DNA from: Crocinitomicaceae bacterium
GTDB lineage: Bacteria; Bacteroidota; Bacteroidia; Flavobacteriales_D; Crocinitomicaceae
Length of the DNA: 64,000 nt
Direction: 5' to 3'
Assembly (NCBI GenBank): GCA_021740085.1
Contig: JAIPAL010000001.1
Location: 124,001 to 188,000, forward strand
Part shown: positions 28,702 to 36,168 of the stretch, one piece after another
Position numbering within the stretch: position 1 is the stretch's first letter
Layout of the letters: each line of letters begins with the position of its first letter
Notes under the pieces: model-generated
Told to the model about the DNA's origin: nothing
The model's input: only the letters and a program-made list of their open reading frames with translations
The model's database searches: none
Position numbers and translations under genes: made by a program

Positions 28702-29925
28702 TTAGTTTTGATTACTGATTTCATCTAATAATTTTTCAGTAGCAATTTTGTAATTAATATATTCTTGCCCTGTTCCGGGACCACTAAATCCAGTGTGAAT
28801 CCTTCTTACAATTCCTTTTTTATCAATAATTATGGTGGTGGGAAAACTCATTATTTTAGATAAGGAGGAAAAAACCAACAAGGCTTCATCCGCACCTTTT
28901 TTACCTCCCAACAAAACAGTATAGGGCACTTTACATCGCTTAACAAACCCCTTTAATCGTGTAAGTTGTTCTTTTTTGTCTTTGCCATTTTCAAATGAAA
29001 CGGCAATAAATTCAATCCCACGCTCTTTGTAAAAAGCATGTATTTCTTTAAAATAATTTGTTTCATCTATACAATTTGGGCACCAAGATCCCATTATCTG
29101 AATGACAGCGCCTTTGTTTTTTTGAGGGACAAAATGAAACGGCTTTCCATTTAATTTTGTCGCATCAAAGCTAAATGGAGCGGTATTTATTAATTGGCTT
29201 AATGAATCAGGGTCTCTTAATGTTGCGTCCTCATTTCTTTTTCCTTGCCAATTTGTTTGATACGATTGCCCGCTATAAAAAACCCCATTTATCTCTTCAT
29301 TTTTGCCAAGATTAGCTACAAATTGATAGGCATGTACCCCATCAAAACATGACAAATAGAGCGCGTTGTTTTCATCCACATTTCCTGCTAAATAACGGTA
29401 ATCACCCGTTTCAGTCAGAAAAGTTCCACTTACCGAGTTGCCTACTTGATTAAAAACCCCAATGGCGTGTTCATCGCCATCTTTAAAAATAACATCCCAT
29501 CTCCCGCTGTAATTATAGGAAGGTAAGCCACGTACTAAAAAACGGCTTTCGTTACTTAAATAAGCCGTGAACGGAATGGTAACAGGTGCTACTTTGTTAT
29601 AATTAATCCATTCGCCACTTAATTGAATTCCATTGGGATTAAATTGGATGCGCAACTCCCCATCTATTGCTGGAAAGCGGTAACAAAAAAGGTCACCTAC
29701 TTTTTTTTTAGGTAGTAACTCAATTCTTTCAGCACCATTTAATATGATGAGCTTGGGTGCTTTTTTATCATAAGAAAGTTCGAATTCGAAGGGTAAATGT
29801 AATCGATCGTTTAAACTTATTTCGGCATGCCAAGCCCCTTCGGTCGGGAGTTTAAGTCCTTGCGAAAAGGTCACGCAGCAACCAAAAAAAACATAGACAA
29901 GAAAAATAGACACTAAATTTCGCAT
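28702..29925 (-). CDS. Exported TlpA/ResA-like thioredoxin-fold protein with N-terminal beta-rich domain
   Basis: The 407-residue protein has a signal peptide (about residues 1-22) and a beta-rich region of about 230 residues resembling the DUF4369-type or lipocalin-like N-terminal domains seen in Bacteroidota TlpA proteins. The C-terminal thioredoxin fold (about 255-400) has active site GSWCPNCIDE (CxxC) near residue 278 and the cis-Pro segment FPTTIIIDKKGIV near 365. It probably acts as a periplasmic thiol-disulfide oxidoreductase. The partner is unknown. The gene stands alone on the minus strand and faces the duplicated promoter region, so its start is part of copy A of the repeat. Confidence 0.82.
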   Translation of the reverse strand: MRNLVSIFLVYVFFGCCVTFSQGLKLPTEGAWHAEISLNDRLHLPFEFELSYDKKAPKLIILNGAERIELLPKKKVGDLFCYRFPAIDGELRIQFNPNGIQLSGEWINYNKVAPVTIPFTAYLSNESRFLVRGLPSYNYSGRWDVIFKDGDEHAIGVFNQVGNSVSGTFLTETGDYRYLAGNVDENNALYLSCFDGVHAYQFVANLGKNEEINGVFYSGQSYQTNWQGKRNEDATLRDPDSLSQLINTAPFSFDATKLNGKPFHFVPQKNKGAVIQIMGSWCPNCIDETNYFKEIHAFYKERGIEFIAVSFENGKDKKEQLTRLKGFVKRCKVPYTVLLGGKKGADEALLVFSSLSKIMSFPTTIIIDKKGIVRRIHTGFSGPGTGQEYINYKIATEKLLDEISNQN

Positions 29926-29940
29926 AAAAACCTTTCTTTT

Positions 29941-30003
29941 ACAAGGCGAAACTAATTATTTTTATGACAAATAAGTAATTCAAGTGCAACCTTTAAAACA
30001 GAA
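29941..30003 (+). repeat. Direct repeat copy A: duplicated divergent promoter and sigma-gene start
   Basis: These 63 bases match 31016-31078. The first 33 are identical (ACAAGGCGAAACTAATTATT...), 10 are divergent, and the last 20 are identical (GTGCAACCTTTAAAACAGAA). Weaker similarity continues upstream through the thioredoxin gene start (TTTCGCAT). The last 20 bases equal the first codons of the ECF sigma gene in copy B, but here the frame stops after a few codons. Copy A lies directly upstream of the thioredoxin gene. Confidence 0.9.
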
Positions 30004-30276
30004 GAAATGCTAATTAGGCCCAGAAGTTGATGGCCTTGACAGGGAAATTTCAGGGTAAAAAAAGTATCTAGCTCAAAAAAAATGTTTAATCAAGAGTCGC
30101 TCAAGAATAATTGGTGTGTTAAAACCAAAGTGAGGTGGCTGAATCCGGTCTTATTTATACCATTCCTTTGCTAGTTAATAATATAAAATTAACTTCGCTT
30201 TATTGCATCCATCATTTACACTTGATGGTTATTGTTCATAACGATAAGAAAAACTACAATTAATTAACTAAAAATT
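30004..30276. other. Non-coding segment between repeat copy A and the coiled-coil gene
   Basis: With copy A this makes a 351-base gap without a gene. I see no continuation of the sigma-factor frame after copy A. A promoter-like TTTG-N19-TAACTTCG (30167-30197) is near the 3' side, and a short inverted repeat CCATC/GATGG is at about 30208-30228. Nothing else is recognisable. Confidence 0.5.
30167..30197 (+). promoter_or_regulatory. Promoter TTTG-N19-TAACTTCG upstream of the coiled-coil gene
   Basis: TTTG at 30167-30170 and TAACTTCG at 30190-30197 are separated by exactly 19 bases. The -7 box has one mismatch (TTCG for TTTG), the same variant as the promoter at 24593. It predicts a leader of about 75 bases before ATG 30277. 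Confidence 0.5.
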
Positions 30277-30966
30277 ATGAAAAGTACCTTGGTAATCTTC
30301 TTTGTTTTTTTATCAATAGGGTTGTTCTCACAAACCAAAGATGAAAAAATTGAAAACTTAAAAAATAAAAAGGCCGCCCTTGAAATATTACTGGAGAGTG
30401 AAAAAGCATTAAACTCACAAAAATCGGCCGAAAACCAGCTTTTAACGAATGAAATAGCAGTGTTGAAACAAGAAATGAAAGAAAAGAAATTTACTATTAA
30501 TTCACTTTCAGATTCGATAACGGCCTTAAAAAAATCCCCAAATAATTCTTCGGAAGTTGCCATACAGACACTTCCCATAAAAAAAGCAATGTATTTAAAA
30601 AAACCGACAATCAAATCGAACCATATTCAAGATTACCTGGACCAATTTAAATTAATTCAGTCTTATGAGTATGTTGGTAAGCAGCAAGGAAATCCATCAC
30701 ACGACGCGACTACTGGTGAAGATCCCTACGCGAAATATACACAACGTTATGATATTTATGAAAAGGGAATTGTTTTATGGACTTTTTTAGAACATGAAGG
30801 CGCGCGTTATCAATTATTTATTCCAATGCTTTCAGTATACGAAGCGAAAAGCCTTGTACTAAATCTTTGCGAGAATATGGGCGGTTGTCTCGCCCCAGAT
30901 GAAGTAACTGTTACATTCACAGAGGGTAATGGCGGCGTTTTTGTTTCTTGGGGGGGAGGGTGCTGA
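30277..30966 (+). CDS. Exported coiled-coil protein of unknown function
   Basis: I do not recognise this family. The 229-residue product has a signal peptide (MKSTLVIFFVFLSIGLFSQ). A long charged region with heptad-like character follows, likely a coiled coil (about residues 22-85). A proline/lysine linker leads to a globular C-terminal domain of about 110 residues containing YEKGIVLWTFLEHEGARYQL and LNLCENMGGCLAPDEVTVTF. It ends in VSWGGGC, so three cysteines lie in the last 40 residues and may form disulfides. The gene sits between the two repeat copies, directly before the ECF sigma factor gene. That raises the possibility that it is a later insertion, or a target or modulator of that regulator; the sequence does not prove either. 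Confidence 0.7.
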   Translation: MKSTLVIFFVFLSIGLFSQTKDEKIENLKNKKAALEILLESEKALNSQKSAENQLLTNEIAVLKQEMKEKKFTINSLSDSITALKKSPNNSSEVAIQTLPIKKAMYLKKPTIKSNHIQDYLDQFKLIQSYEYVGKQQGNPSHDATTGEDPYAKYTQRYDIYEKGIVLWTFLEHEGARYQLFIPMLSVYEAKSLVLNLCENMGGCLAPDEVTVTFTEGNGGVFVSWGGGC

Positions 30967-31015
30967 AATCAAAAGCAATAAAAAACAGCGTAATTTTCGC
31001 ATACTTGCCTTTTTT

Positions 31016-31078
31016 ACAAGGCGAAACTAATTATTTTTATGACAAATACGCAAACTAGGTGCAACCTTTAAAACAGAA
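31016..31078 (+). repeat. Direct repeat copy B: promoter region and start of the ECF sigma gene
   Basis: This is the counterpart of 29941-30003 at an offset of 1075 bases. It contains TATTTTTA (31032-31039), a near -7 box, and ends in the first codons of the sigma gene. An upstream TTTCGCATA at about 30996 corresponds to the start codon region of the thioredoxin gene in copy A, although no such gene is present here. Confidence 0.9.
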
Positions 31079-31625
31079 TAAAAGTCTATTCGACCGAGCA
31101 ATGGATGACGTTGAATTGGTTAATGAATGTAAAAAAGGAAATCCTAAGGCTCAAAAAGCGTTATTTGACAAATTTACCCCAAAAATGTTTGTTGTTTGTT
31201 TGCGGTATTTAAAGCAAACAGATCAAGCGGAAGATGCTCTTCAAGATGGCATGATAAAGGTTTTTTCTAAAATAGCAGAGTTTAAAAATGAAGGGGCGTT
31301 GGAAGGGTGGATAAGGAGAATAATTGTAAATACTTGTTTGGATCAAATTAGAAAGAATTTAAAATTTCAAACAGATGTTTCTTTAGGTGATATAGAATAT
31401 AAATTAGAGCATAAAGAGTTTACAATTGAAAACATGATGGCGGAAGACTTGATGAAGATAATTCAAGCAATGCCTCAAGGATATAAGGTGGTTTTTAACC
31501 TTTTTGCTATAGAAGGATATTCTCACCAAGAAATAGCGGCTACTCTCGCGATAAGCGAAAGCACTTCAAAGTCGCAATATTTAAGGGCAAGGGCATACCT
31601 AAGAGATAGAATTGAAAAACGATAA
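31059..31625 (+). CDS. ECF-subfamily RNA polymerase sigma factor
   Basis: The 188-residue protein has sigma region 2 (about residues 18-85, with DKFTPKMFVVCLRYLKQTDQAEDALQDGMIKVF; the DQAEDALQD segment contacts core polymerase) and region 4 (about 130-185, with the helix-turn-helix GYSHQEIAATLAISESTSKS). There is no region 1.1 or 3, as expected for an ECF factor. The ORF-track GTG start at 31059 is kept tentatively; ATG 31101 (MDDVELVNECKKG) is also reasonable and gives 174 residues. The next gene, six bases later, encodes a membrane protein with an anti-sigma-like layout. The start lies inside repeat copy B. Confidence 0.9.
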   Translation: MQPLKQNKSLFDRAMDDVELVNECKKGNPKAQKALFDKFTPKMFVVCLRYLKQTDQAEDALQDGMIKVFSKIAEFKNEGALEGWIRRIIVNTCLDQIRKNLKFQTDVSLGDIEYKLEHKEFTIENMMAEDLMKIIQAMPQGYKVVFNLFAIEGYSHQEIAATLAISESTSKSQYLRARAYLRDRIEKR

Positions 31626-31631
31626 TACTAA

Positions 31632-32462
31632 ATGGAACAAAACGATCAAATAAAAGAATTTTTCCAGCAACGACTTTCGGATCATCAGGAAGTGGTAAGG
31701 CCAGAAATATGGGCGGCGGTTTCATCTGCGATAGCCACTCCTGTTTTGGTCACTACTGGTATAAGTATTCTTTCGAAAACGTTAATTGGATTGGGCATTG
31801 CCGCATCAGTTATTGTTTCTGCCTATTTGTTGTATTCTTCTGATGAAAAAGTTGTAAAAGCTCCCACTCAGCAAAAGCAGAAAGCGAAAGAAGTTCCATC
31901 TATTCCTAATGAGAATACGCTTGTTCCAATTGAAACGAAAAAGAACGCTATTCCGCTTGTAGTGCTAGAAAACAATGATTTATTAAGCAGTGAGAAAGTC
32001 GTTAATGATGTGAATGACCCACAGATAATTCCTTTTGAATCAGATCAACTTCCAAATACGGATCCTATGCAAGATATGGGAGAGAATGTATCTAATGACC
32101 CTGTTAAATCGAACAATGATTTCATTGTAATGCCACAAGTTGAGAACACAAATGAATCATCCCCTTCACCAGATACGGATCAAGAGTTGAAAGTTGTTTT
32201 GTCGAATGTATTTACCCCAAATGGAGATGGGACAAATGATTACTTATTTATTCAATCGGAAGGGCTGCAAGATTTTAGCGTCGTAATATTGAATCAAGCC
32301 AACAAAATTGTTTATCAGTCTACCGACTCAAAATTTAGTTGGGATGGTAAATTAGCAAGTGGTGACGATGCGCCCGCAGGCAACTATATTTATTTTGTAA
32401 CAGCAAAATCACCCACCGGAAAATCCATCCAACAATCTAGCACCTTGTTTATTCAACGTTAA
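31632..32462 (+). CDS. Anti-sigma-like single-pass protein with C-terminal T9SS type B (CHU_C/gliding) domain
   Basis: The 276-residue protein has a short cytoplasmic N-terminus (about 1-48, starting EQNDQIKEFFQQRLSDHQEV), one membrane helix (about 50-68) and a disordered acidic, proline/asparagine-rich periplasmic linker (about 70-185). It ends in a complete type B sorting domain beginning VFTPNGDGTNDYLFI, with FSWDGKLASGDDAPAGNYIY. Size and topology of the first half and position after an ECF sigma gene fit an anti-sigma factor, though I see no zinc-binding anti-sigma motif. Type B domains normally target surface proteins to T9SS and are removed. Here the domain is tethered to the inner membrane, which is unusual. 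A sensor role is inference. Confidence 0.75.
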   Translation: MEQNDQIKEFFQQRLSDHQEVVRPEIWAAVSSAIATPVLVTTGISILSKTLIGLGIAASVIVSAYLLYSSDEKVVKAPTQQKQKAKEVPSIPNENTLVPIETKKNAIPLVVLENNDLLSSEKVVNDVNDPQIIPFESDQLPNTDPMQDMGENVSNDPVKSNNDFIVMPQVENTNESSPSPDTDQELKVVLSNVFTPNGDGTNDYLFIQSEGLQDFSVVILNQANKIVYQSTDSKFSWDGKLASGDDAPAGNYIYFVTAKSPTGKSIQQSSTLFIQR

Positions 32463-32493
32463 AGGGTTTGCACAAATTCTCATTGACAATTGG

Positions 32494-32501
32494 TACATTT
32501 G
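32494..32501 (+). promoter_or_regulatory. -7 box four bases before the lipid kinase start
   Basis: TACATTTG matches TAnnTTTG exactly and ends four bases before ATG 32506. The predicted transcript would have almost no leader. The TTG at 32503, used as start in the ORF track, would lie upstream of the predicted transcription start. Confidence 0.5.
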
Positions 32502-32505
32502 ATTG

Positions 32506-33393
32506 ATGATGAAAGTTATTTGCATTCAAAATGCCACAAGAAAATTACGCCAAACGCACAAACGATTTTTACAGGCCTGTAAAGACGATTCAGAGATCGA
32601 GTTTCATCATTACAAGACAGGGTCTGCGAATCACGCCAAAGAATTAGCGGAAAAGGCAAAAGAGAATTGCGATATTCTCTTGGTGATTGGTGGCGACGGC
32701 ACCTTAAATGAAGTGGTGAATGGTTTATGTGCTTCTTCAGGAAAAAAACCAAAGATCTTCTTGCTCCCAGGCGGAACTGGAAATGATTTCCACCGCAATT
32801 TTCTCGCTTCTGATCTTTCAGCACAAAGCCCAAGAAACCTTTTCAGCCAAAAGGGCGAGCCGGTTCACATTGCTTGCTTACAAACAGCTTCTGAAAAGCG
32901 TTATTTTATAAACATTACAGACATTGGCTTTGGTGGGAACGTTGTTCGTGAATTAAAGGAATTAAGAAACAAGTTCGGTTCCGGATTCTCTTATTTTTTA
33001 GCTATTATTCGCACGTTTTTCAAGTACAAAAAACCAGTTTTAACCATAAGCTATAACGGGACCGAAAGGACACAGAAGTTTTTTATGCTAGCGATTTGTA
33101 ATGGTCCGGTATTCGGAAATGGTCTTATTGTCTCTCCGGGAACCAATCCAAGGGAGAACCAATTCGGATTAGTTATTCTTGGAGACGTTTCGCTTTTTGA
33201 TTATTTACGCCACCTGCCAAATTTATGGCGTGGAAAACGAATAAAGCACCCAGAAATTCATTATGAAATAACAGATGAGGTAACTATTTCCTCCTCTATA
33301 GGTGATGTATGCGCCGAAACAGATGGTGAATTCATTGCTTCAACAACCTTTCACGTTTCATTTCATACTGAAATCCTAGAATTCTTAACTTGA
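32506..33393 (+). CDS. Diacylglycerol/lipid kinase family protein
   Basis: The protein (295 residues from ATG 32506) carries the nucleotide-binding signature LLVIGGDGTLNEVVNGL (about residue 60) and the downstream LLPGGTGNDFHRNF (about 85). Both are diagnostic of the DAGK catalytic domain shared by bacterial YegS/DgkB-like lipid kinases. A beta-rich C-terminal domain follows (KFFMLAICNGPVFGNGLIVSPG). The substrate may be diacylglycerol or another lipid. It is cytoplasmic or peripherally membrane associated. It starts 43 bases after the anti-sigma-like gene and is followed by tRNA-Leu. Confidence 0.9.
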   Translation: MMKVICIQNATRKLRQTHKRFLQACKDDSEIEFHHYKTGSANHAKELAEKAKENCDILLVIGGDGTLNEVVNGLCASSGKKPKIFLLPGGTGNDFHRNFLASDLSAQSPRNLFSQKGEPVHIACLQTASEKRYFINITDIGFGGNVVRELKELRNKFGSGFSYFLAIIRTFFKYKKPVLTISYNGTERTQKFFMLAICNGPVFGNGLIVSPGTNPRENQFGLVILGDVSLFDYLRHLPNLWRGKRIKHPEIHYEITDEVTISSSIGDVCAETDGEFIASTTFHVSFHTEILEFLT

Positions 33394-33420
33394 TTGTCTT
33401 TCAAGTTTTAAATAAACCCG

Positions 33421-33428
33421 TATATTTG
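33421..33428 (+). promoter_or_regulatory. -7 box for tRNA-Leu(CAA)
   Basis: TATATTTG is an exact TAnnTTTG match 18 bases before the 5' end of the mature tRNA, so a short 5' leader removed by RNase P is expected. Confidence 0.6.
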
Positions 33429-33446
33429 CCAACGCTTTTACAAAGC

Positions 33447-33528
33447 GCCCCGGTGGCGGAACTGGTAGACGCGCTGGATTCAAAATCCTGTTCTTTCGGG
33501 AGTGCCGGTTCGATTCCGGCCCGGGGTA
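33447..33528 (+). tRNA. tRNA-Leu (anticodon CAA)
   Basis: The 82-base gene has the acceptor strands GCCCCGG and CCGGGGT (a terminal G-U), D-arm GGCGGAACTGGTAGACGC, and anticodon loop TTCAAAA with CAA at 33481-33483. The variable arm is long (GTTCTTTCGGGAGT) and the T-arm is GCCGGTTCGATTCCGGC. CCA is not encoded. It has its own promoter and terminator. Confidence 0.96.
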
Positions 33529-33530
33529 CA

Positions 33531-33587
33531 AAAAAGCAGAGTGAAAAGCAGAGCGAGAGCGATGTCGTTTACTCTGCTTTTTTTTCT
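33531..33587 (+). terminator. Intrinsic terminator after tRNA-Leu(CAA)
   Basis: AAAAAGCAGAGT at 33531-33542 pairs with ACTCTGCTTTTT at 33571-33582, closing a loop of about 28 bases, and the T-run continues to 33585. It lies immediately after the tRNA 3' end. Confidence 0.75.
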
Positions 33588-33625
33588 TCATTCTGTTTCT
33601 CCTATAAAATATGATAGAAAGTCCT

Positions 33626-33633
33626 TACTTTTG
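33626..33633 (+). promoter_or_regulatory. -7 box upstream of hutI
   Basis: TACTTTTG matches TAnnTTTG exactly, 29 bases before the hutI ATG. A standard -33 element is not obvious. Confidence 0.45.
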
Positions 33634-33662
33634 ATTTAGTAAATACACCTTTAAGCGTTTGT

Positions 33663-34892
33663 ATGTCAAAGATTATTATTAAAAACATAAAAGGCTTAGT
33701 TCAGGCAAGTGAGGAAACGCCGTCCTTGTTAAAGGGAAAAGAAATGGCGCACCTTCCGATAATTAGTAATGCTTTTATCGCAATGGAAGATCACCGCGTA
33801 ATCGATTATGGAAAAATGGAGGATTGGCAAGGGATCGCTGATTGGAGAGGTGTTGAAATTATAGATGCCGAAGGATGTTTTGTTTTACCTTCTTTTTGTG
33901 ATTCTCATACGCATACCATTTTCGCCTCTTTTAGGGAGACCGAATTTATTGATCGCTTAAAAGGCCTCACCTATGAAGAAATTGCGCAAAAGGGCGGCGG
34001 AATTCTCAATTCTGCTAAAAAGCTGCAAGAAACTTCTGAGGACGAATTATTTAATCAGGCAATCGGTAGAATTGAAAAAATGATTGCGTTAGGAACAGGC
34101 GCCCTTGAAATTAAATCCGGATATGGATTAAACACAAGTTCCGAAATAAAAATGTTACGGGTTATTAAGCGGCTTAAGGCGCATTTTACGATTCCAATTA
34201 AAGCCACATTTTTGGGAGCACATGCTTTTCCACTCGAATATAAATCGAATCAAGAGGGTTATGTTTCAATGATAATTGATGAGATGATTCCCCAAATTGC
34301 TGCAGAAGGACTAGCCGATTTCATCGATGTTTTTTGTGAACGAAATTATTTTTCTGTCGACCAAATGCAACGCTTGTTAATTGCAGGAAAGGCTGCTGGA
34401 TTGACACCAAAAGTGCATGTAAATCAATTTTCTGTTTTGGGAGGGGTAAAAGCGGCAGTCGATTTAGGAGCACTTTCCGTTGATCATTTAGAAGAATTAG
34501 GTGAGGAAGACATCCTCTCTTTGCAATCCAGCACTTGTGTAGCGACGCTTTTACCAGCCTGCTCTTTTTTCTTAGGAATTCCTTTTGGTGATGCAAAAAG
34601 ATTAATGGAAGCGGGTCTTCCGGTTTCTTTGGCAAGCGATTACAACCCAGGATCCTCCCCTAATTATAATTTATTCTTTGTTTGGTCATTGGCTTGTATA
34701 AAAATGAAAATGACTCCTGAGGAAGCTTTTAATGCATTAACTATCAACGCTGCCTATGCAATGGGTTTATCTGAAACTCAAGGTAAAATAAAAATTGGTT
34801 ACGAAGGAAATTTAATTCTAACTAAGCCCGTTCCTTCCTTTGACTATTTGCCCTATTCATTTGGCGAAAATAACATCGCAAGGATCTTTTGA
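33663..34892 (+). CDS. hutI: Imidazolonepropionase
   Basis: HutI hydrolyses 4-imidazolone-5-propionate to formiminoglutamate in histidine degradation. The 409-residue amidohydrolase shows the metal motif DSHTHTIFASFRETEF (about residue 80), the family-specific GLTYEEIAQKGGGILNS (about 105) and GTGALEIKSGYGL (about 145). Further metal ligands are in HAFP (about 190), VHVNQF (about 260) and SDYNPGS (about 330). Length is typical. No other hut gene lies nearby: the next gene is a TraB-like protein, so histidine catabolism genes, if present, are elsewhere. Confidence 0.94.
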   Translation: MSKIIIKNIKGLVQASEETPSLLKGKEMAHLPIISNAFIAMEDHRVIDYGKMEDWQGIADWRGVEIIDAEGCFVLPSFCDSHTHTIFASFRETEFIDRLKGLTYEEIAQKGGGILNSAKKLQETSEDELFNQAIGRIEKMIALGTGALEIKSGYGLNTSSEIKMLRVIKRLKAHFTIPIKATFLGAHAFPLEYKSNQEGYVSMIIDEMIPQIAAEGLADFIDVFCERNYFSVDQMQRLLIAGKAAGLTPKVHVNQFSVLGGVKAAVDLGALSVDHLEELGEEDILSLQSSTCVATLLPACSFFLGIPFGDAKRLMEAGLPVSLASDYNPGSSPNYNLFFVWSLACIKMKMTPEEAFNALTINAAYAMGLSETQGKIKIGYEGNLILTKPVPSFDYLPYSFGENNIARIF

Positions 34893-34906
34893 CTCATCTT
34901 TACTCT

Positions 34907-34914
34907 TATATTTG
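34907..34914 (+). promoter_or_regulatory. -7 box six bases before the TraB/GumN start
   Basis: TATATTTG is an exact match, ending six bases before ATG 34921. It predicts transcription starting within about three bases of the start codon. This supports 34921 over the upstream ORF-track start at 34840, which overlaps hutI. Confidence 0.55.
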
Positions 34915-34920
34915 CGTTTT

Positions 34921-36138
34921 ATGATGAAACTAAGCGTCTTGTCCTTATTTATTTTACTCTGCTTTGGCGGAGAAGCCCAAATAGTTAAGCCAGACAATGA
35001 GTTGTTATGGGAGATTACAAGCCCAGGCTCAAAAACAAGGTCCTATTTATTCGGCACCCTGCATTCTAACGATAAAAGAATTTTTCAATTGGCAGACTCT
35101 GTCTATTTTGCGCTAGATAATTCAAGGTGTATTGTTTTAGAAACGGATATTTTTAAGTTTTTTAATCAGCGATCAATTCGCGACGAGAGTAATATTTTGT
35201 TGTATGACAATCAAGGAAATCCTTATACCGGATCAAATGATGCGTCGATAACAAATTATGGTGATGAAAACGGAATGCCACAATTTTTAGACGCGTATTT
35301 TCAGCAATATAGTGCGCTTTCCAGTAAAAAGTTTATTCCCCTCGAAAGCAACAACAGCCAATTGGATTTAATTAAAGACCTGCCTACGTCAGAAAATAAT
35401 TTAATTGTTCCAAAAAGAAAAAGGGATTTAGAAGGACTAACTGAACTTTATCTAAAGGGAGAACTTTATTTTTTAGACCGGTTTATTAGAAAAAACATGT
35501 CAAATGAACCCGGACTTTATGCTTCCATAATTGAAGATAGAAATATGTCAATGGCGATTCGTTTGGACTCTTGTTTAAAAAAAGAGAAGGTGTTTTGTGC
35601 TGTTGGCGCCGGCCATTTGTATGGTAATTTGGGGATGATTCAACTATTAAGAAACAAAGGGTATCAATTAAGATGCGTCCCCGCTATATATTCCGAGTTG
35701 CCAATTAAAGAAAAAAGCAATGTTCAGGCTCTGAAAAGATACGATTTACGTTTACCCGATCAAGGTTTGTTAGTTACATTTCCAGGCAAGCCAGAAGTAA
35801 GCGTGTTGGAGGAAGGTAATATTCAAGCAATATACAAGGAGCTTGGCCAAGGAAATACCTACGTAATCGAAACAATGCCCTTTGATGAAACCTTAAGCTT
35901 TGAGCAATATGCAGCCATCTATATTGCCAGTCCGCCGAACACAAAATATAGGTATGGAGAGTTGGAAGACGGGACCATCTTTTATGAAGGAATTTCAGAT
36001 GTATATCCGGAAGGCTTGCATTGGATTCGTGTTTTAACAAATGGAAAAAAGGTCTTAATTGCCAAAGCTTATGGTGGCAACAAGTTCATGAATTCCAAGC
36101 GAAGTCAATTATTTTTTGATAAAATAGTGTTTGAATAA
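34921..36138 (+). CDS. Exported TraB/GumN family protein
   Basis: From ATG 34921 the protein (405 residues) has a signal peptide (about MMKLSVLSLFILLCFGGEAQ). A TraB/GumN domain follows, recognised by LLWEITSPGSKTRSYLFGTLHS near residue 30, RNMSMAIRLDSCLKKEKVFCAVGAGHLYG near 215 and the conserved His pair context. TraB-like proteins have an EreA/ChaN-like fold with two GxxH motifs (here GTLHS and GAGHL), and some are metalloproteases. A C-terminal region of about 130 residues has no family I know. It probably acts in the periplasm. Confidence 0.82.
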   Translation: MMKLSVLSLFILLCFGGEAQIVKPDNELLWEITSPGSKTRSYLFGTLHSNDKRIFQLADSVYFALDNSRCIVLETDIFKFFNQRSIRDESNILLYDNQGNPYTGSNDASITNYGDENGMPQFLDAYFQQYSALSSKKFIPLESNNSQLDLIKDLPTSENNLIVPKRKRDLEGLTELYLKGELYFLDRFIRKNMSNEPGLYASIIEDRNMSMAIRLDSCLKKEKVFCAVGAGHLYGNLGMIQLLRNKGYQLRCVPAIYSELPIKEKSNVQALKRYDLRLPDQGLLVTFPGKPEVSVLEEGNIQAIYKELGQGNTYVIETMPFDETLSFEQYAAIYIASPPNTKYRYGELEDGTIFYEGISDVYPEGLHWIRVLTNGKKVLIAKAYGGNKFMNSKRSQLFFDKIVFE

Positions 36139-36168
36139 CGCAAAAAATAGTTAATTTTAGCGAAAAAG

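Noticed and set aside
29984-30030. Possible broken second copy of the ECF sigma gene at repeat copy A
   Set aside because: Only about 20 bases match the sigma gene start; the frame stops after nine codons and no further sigma-factor sequence is present, so this is a duplicated promoter edge rather than a pseudogene.
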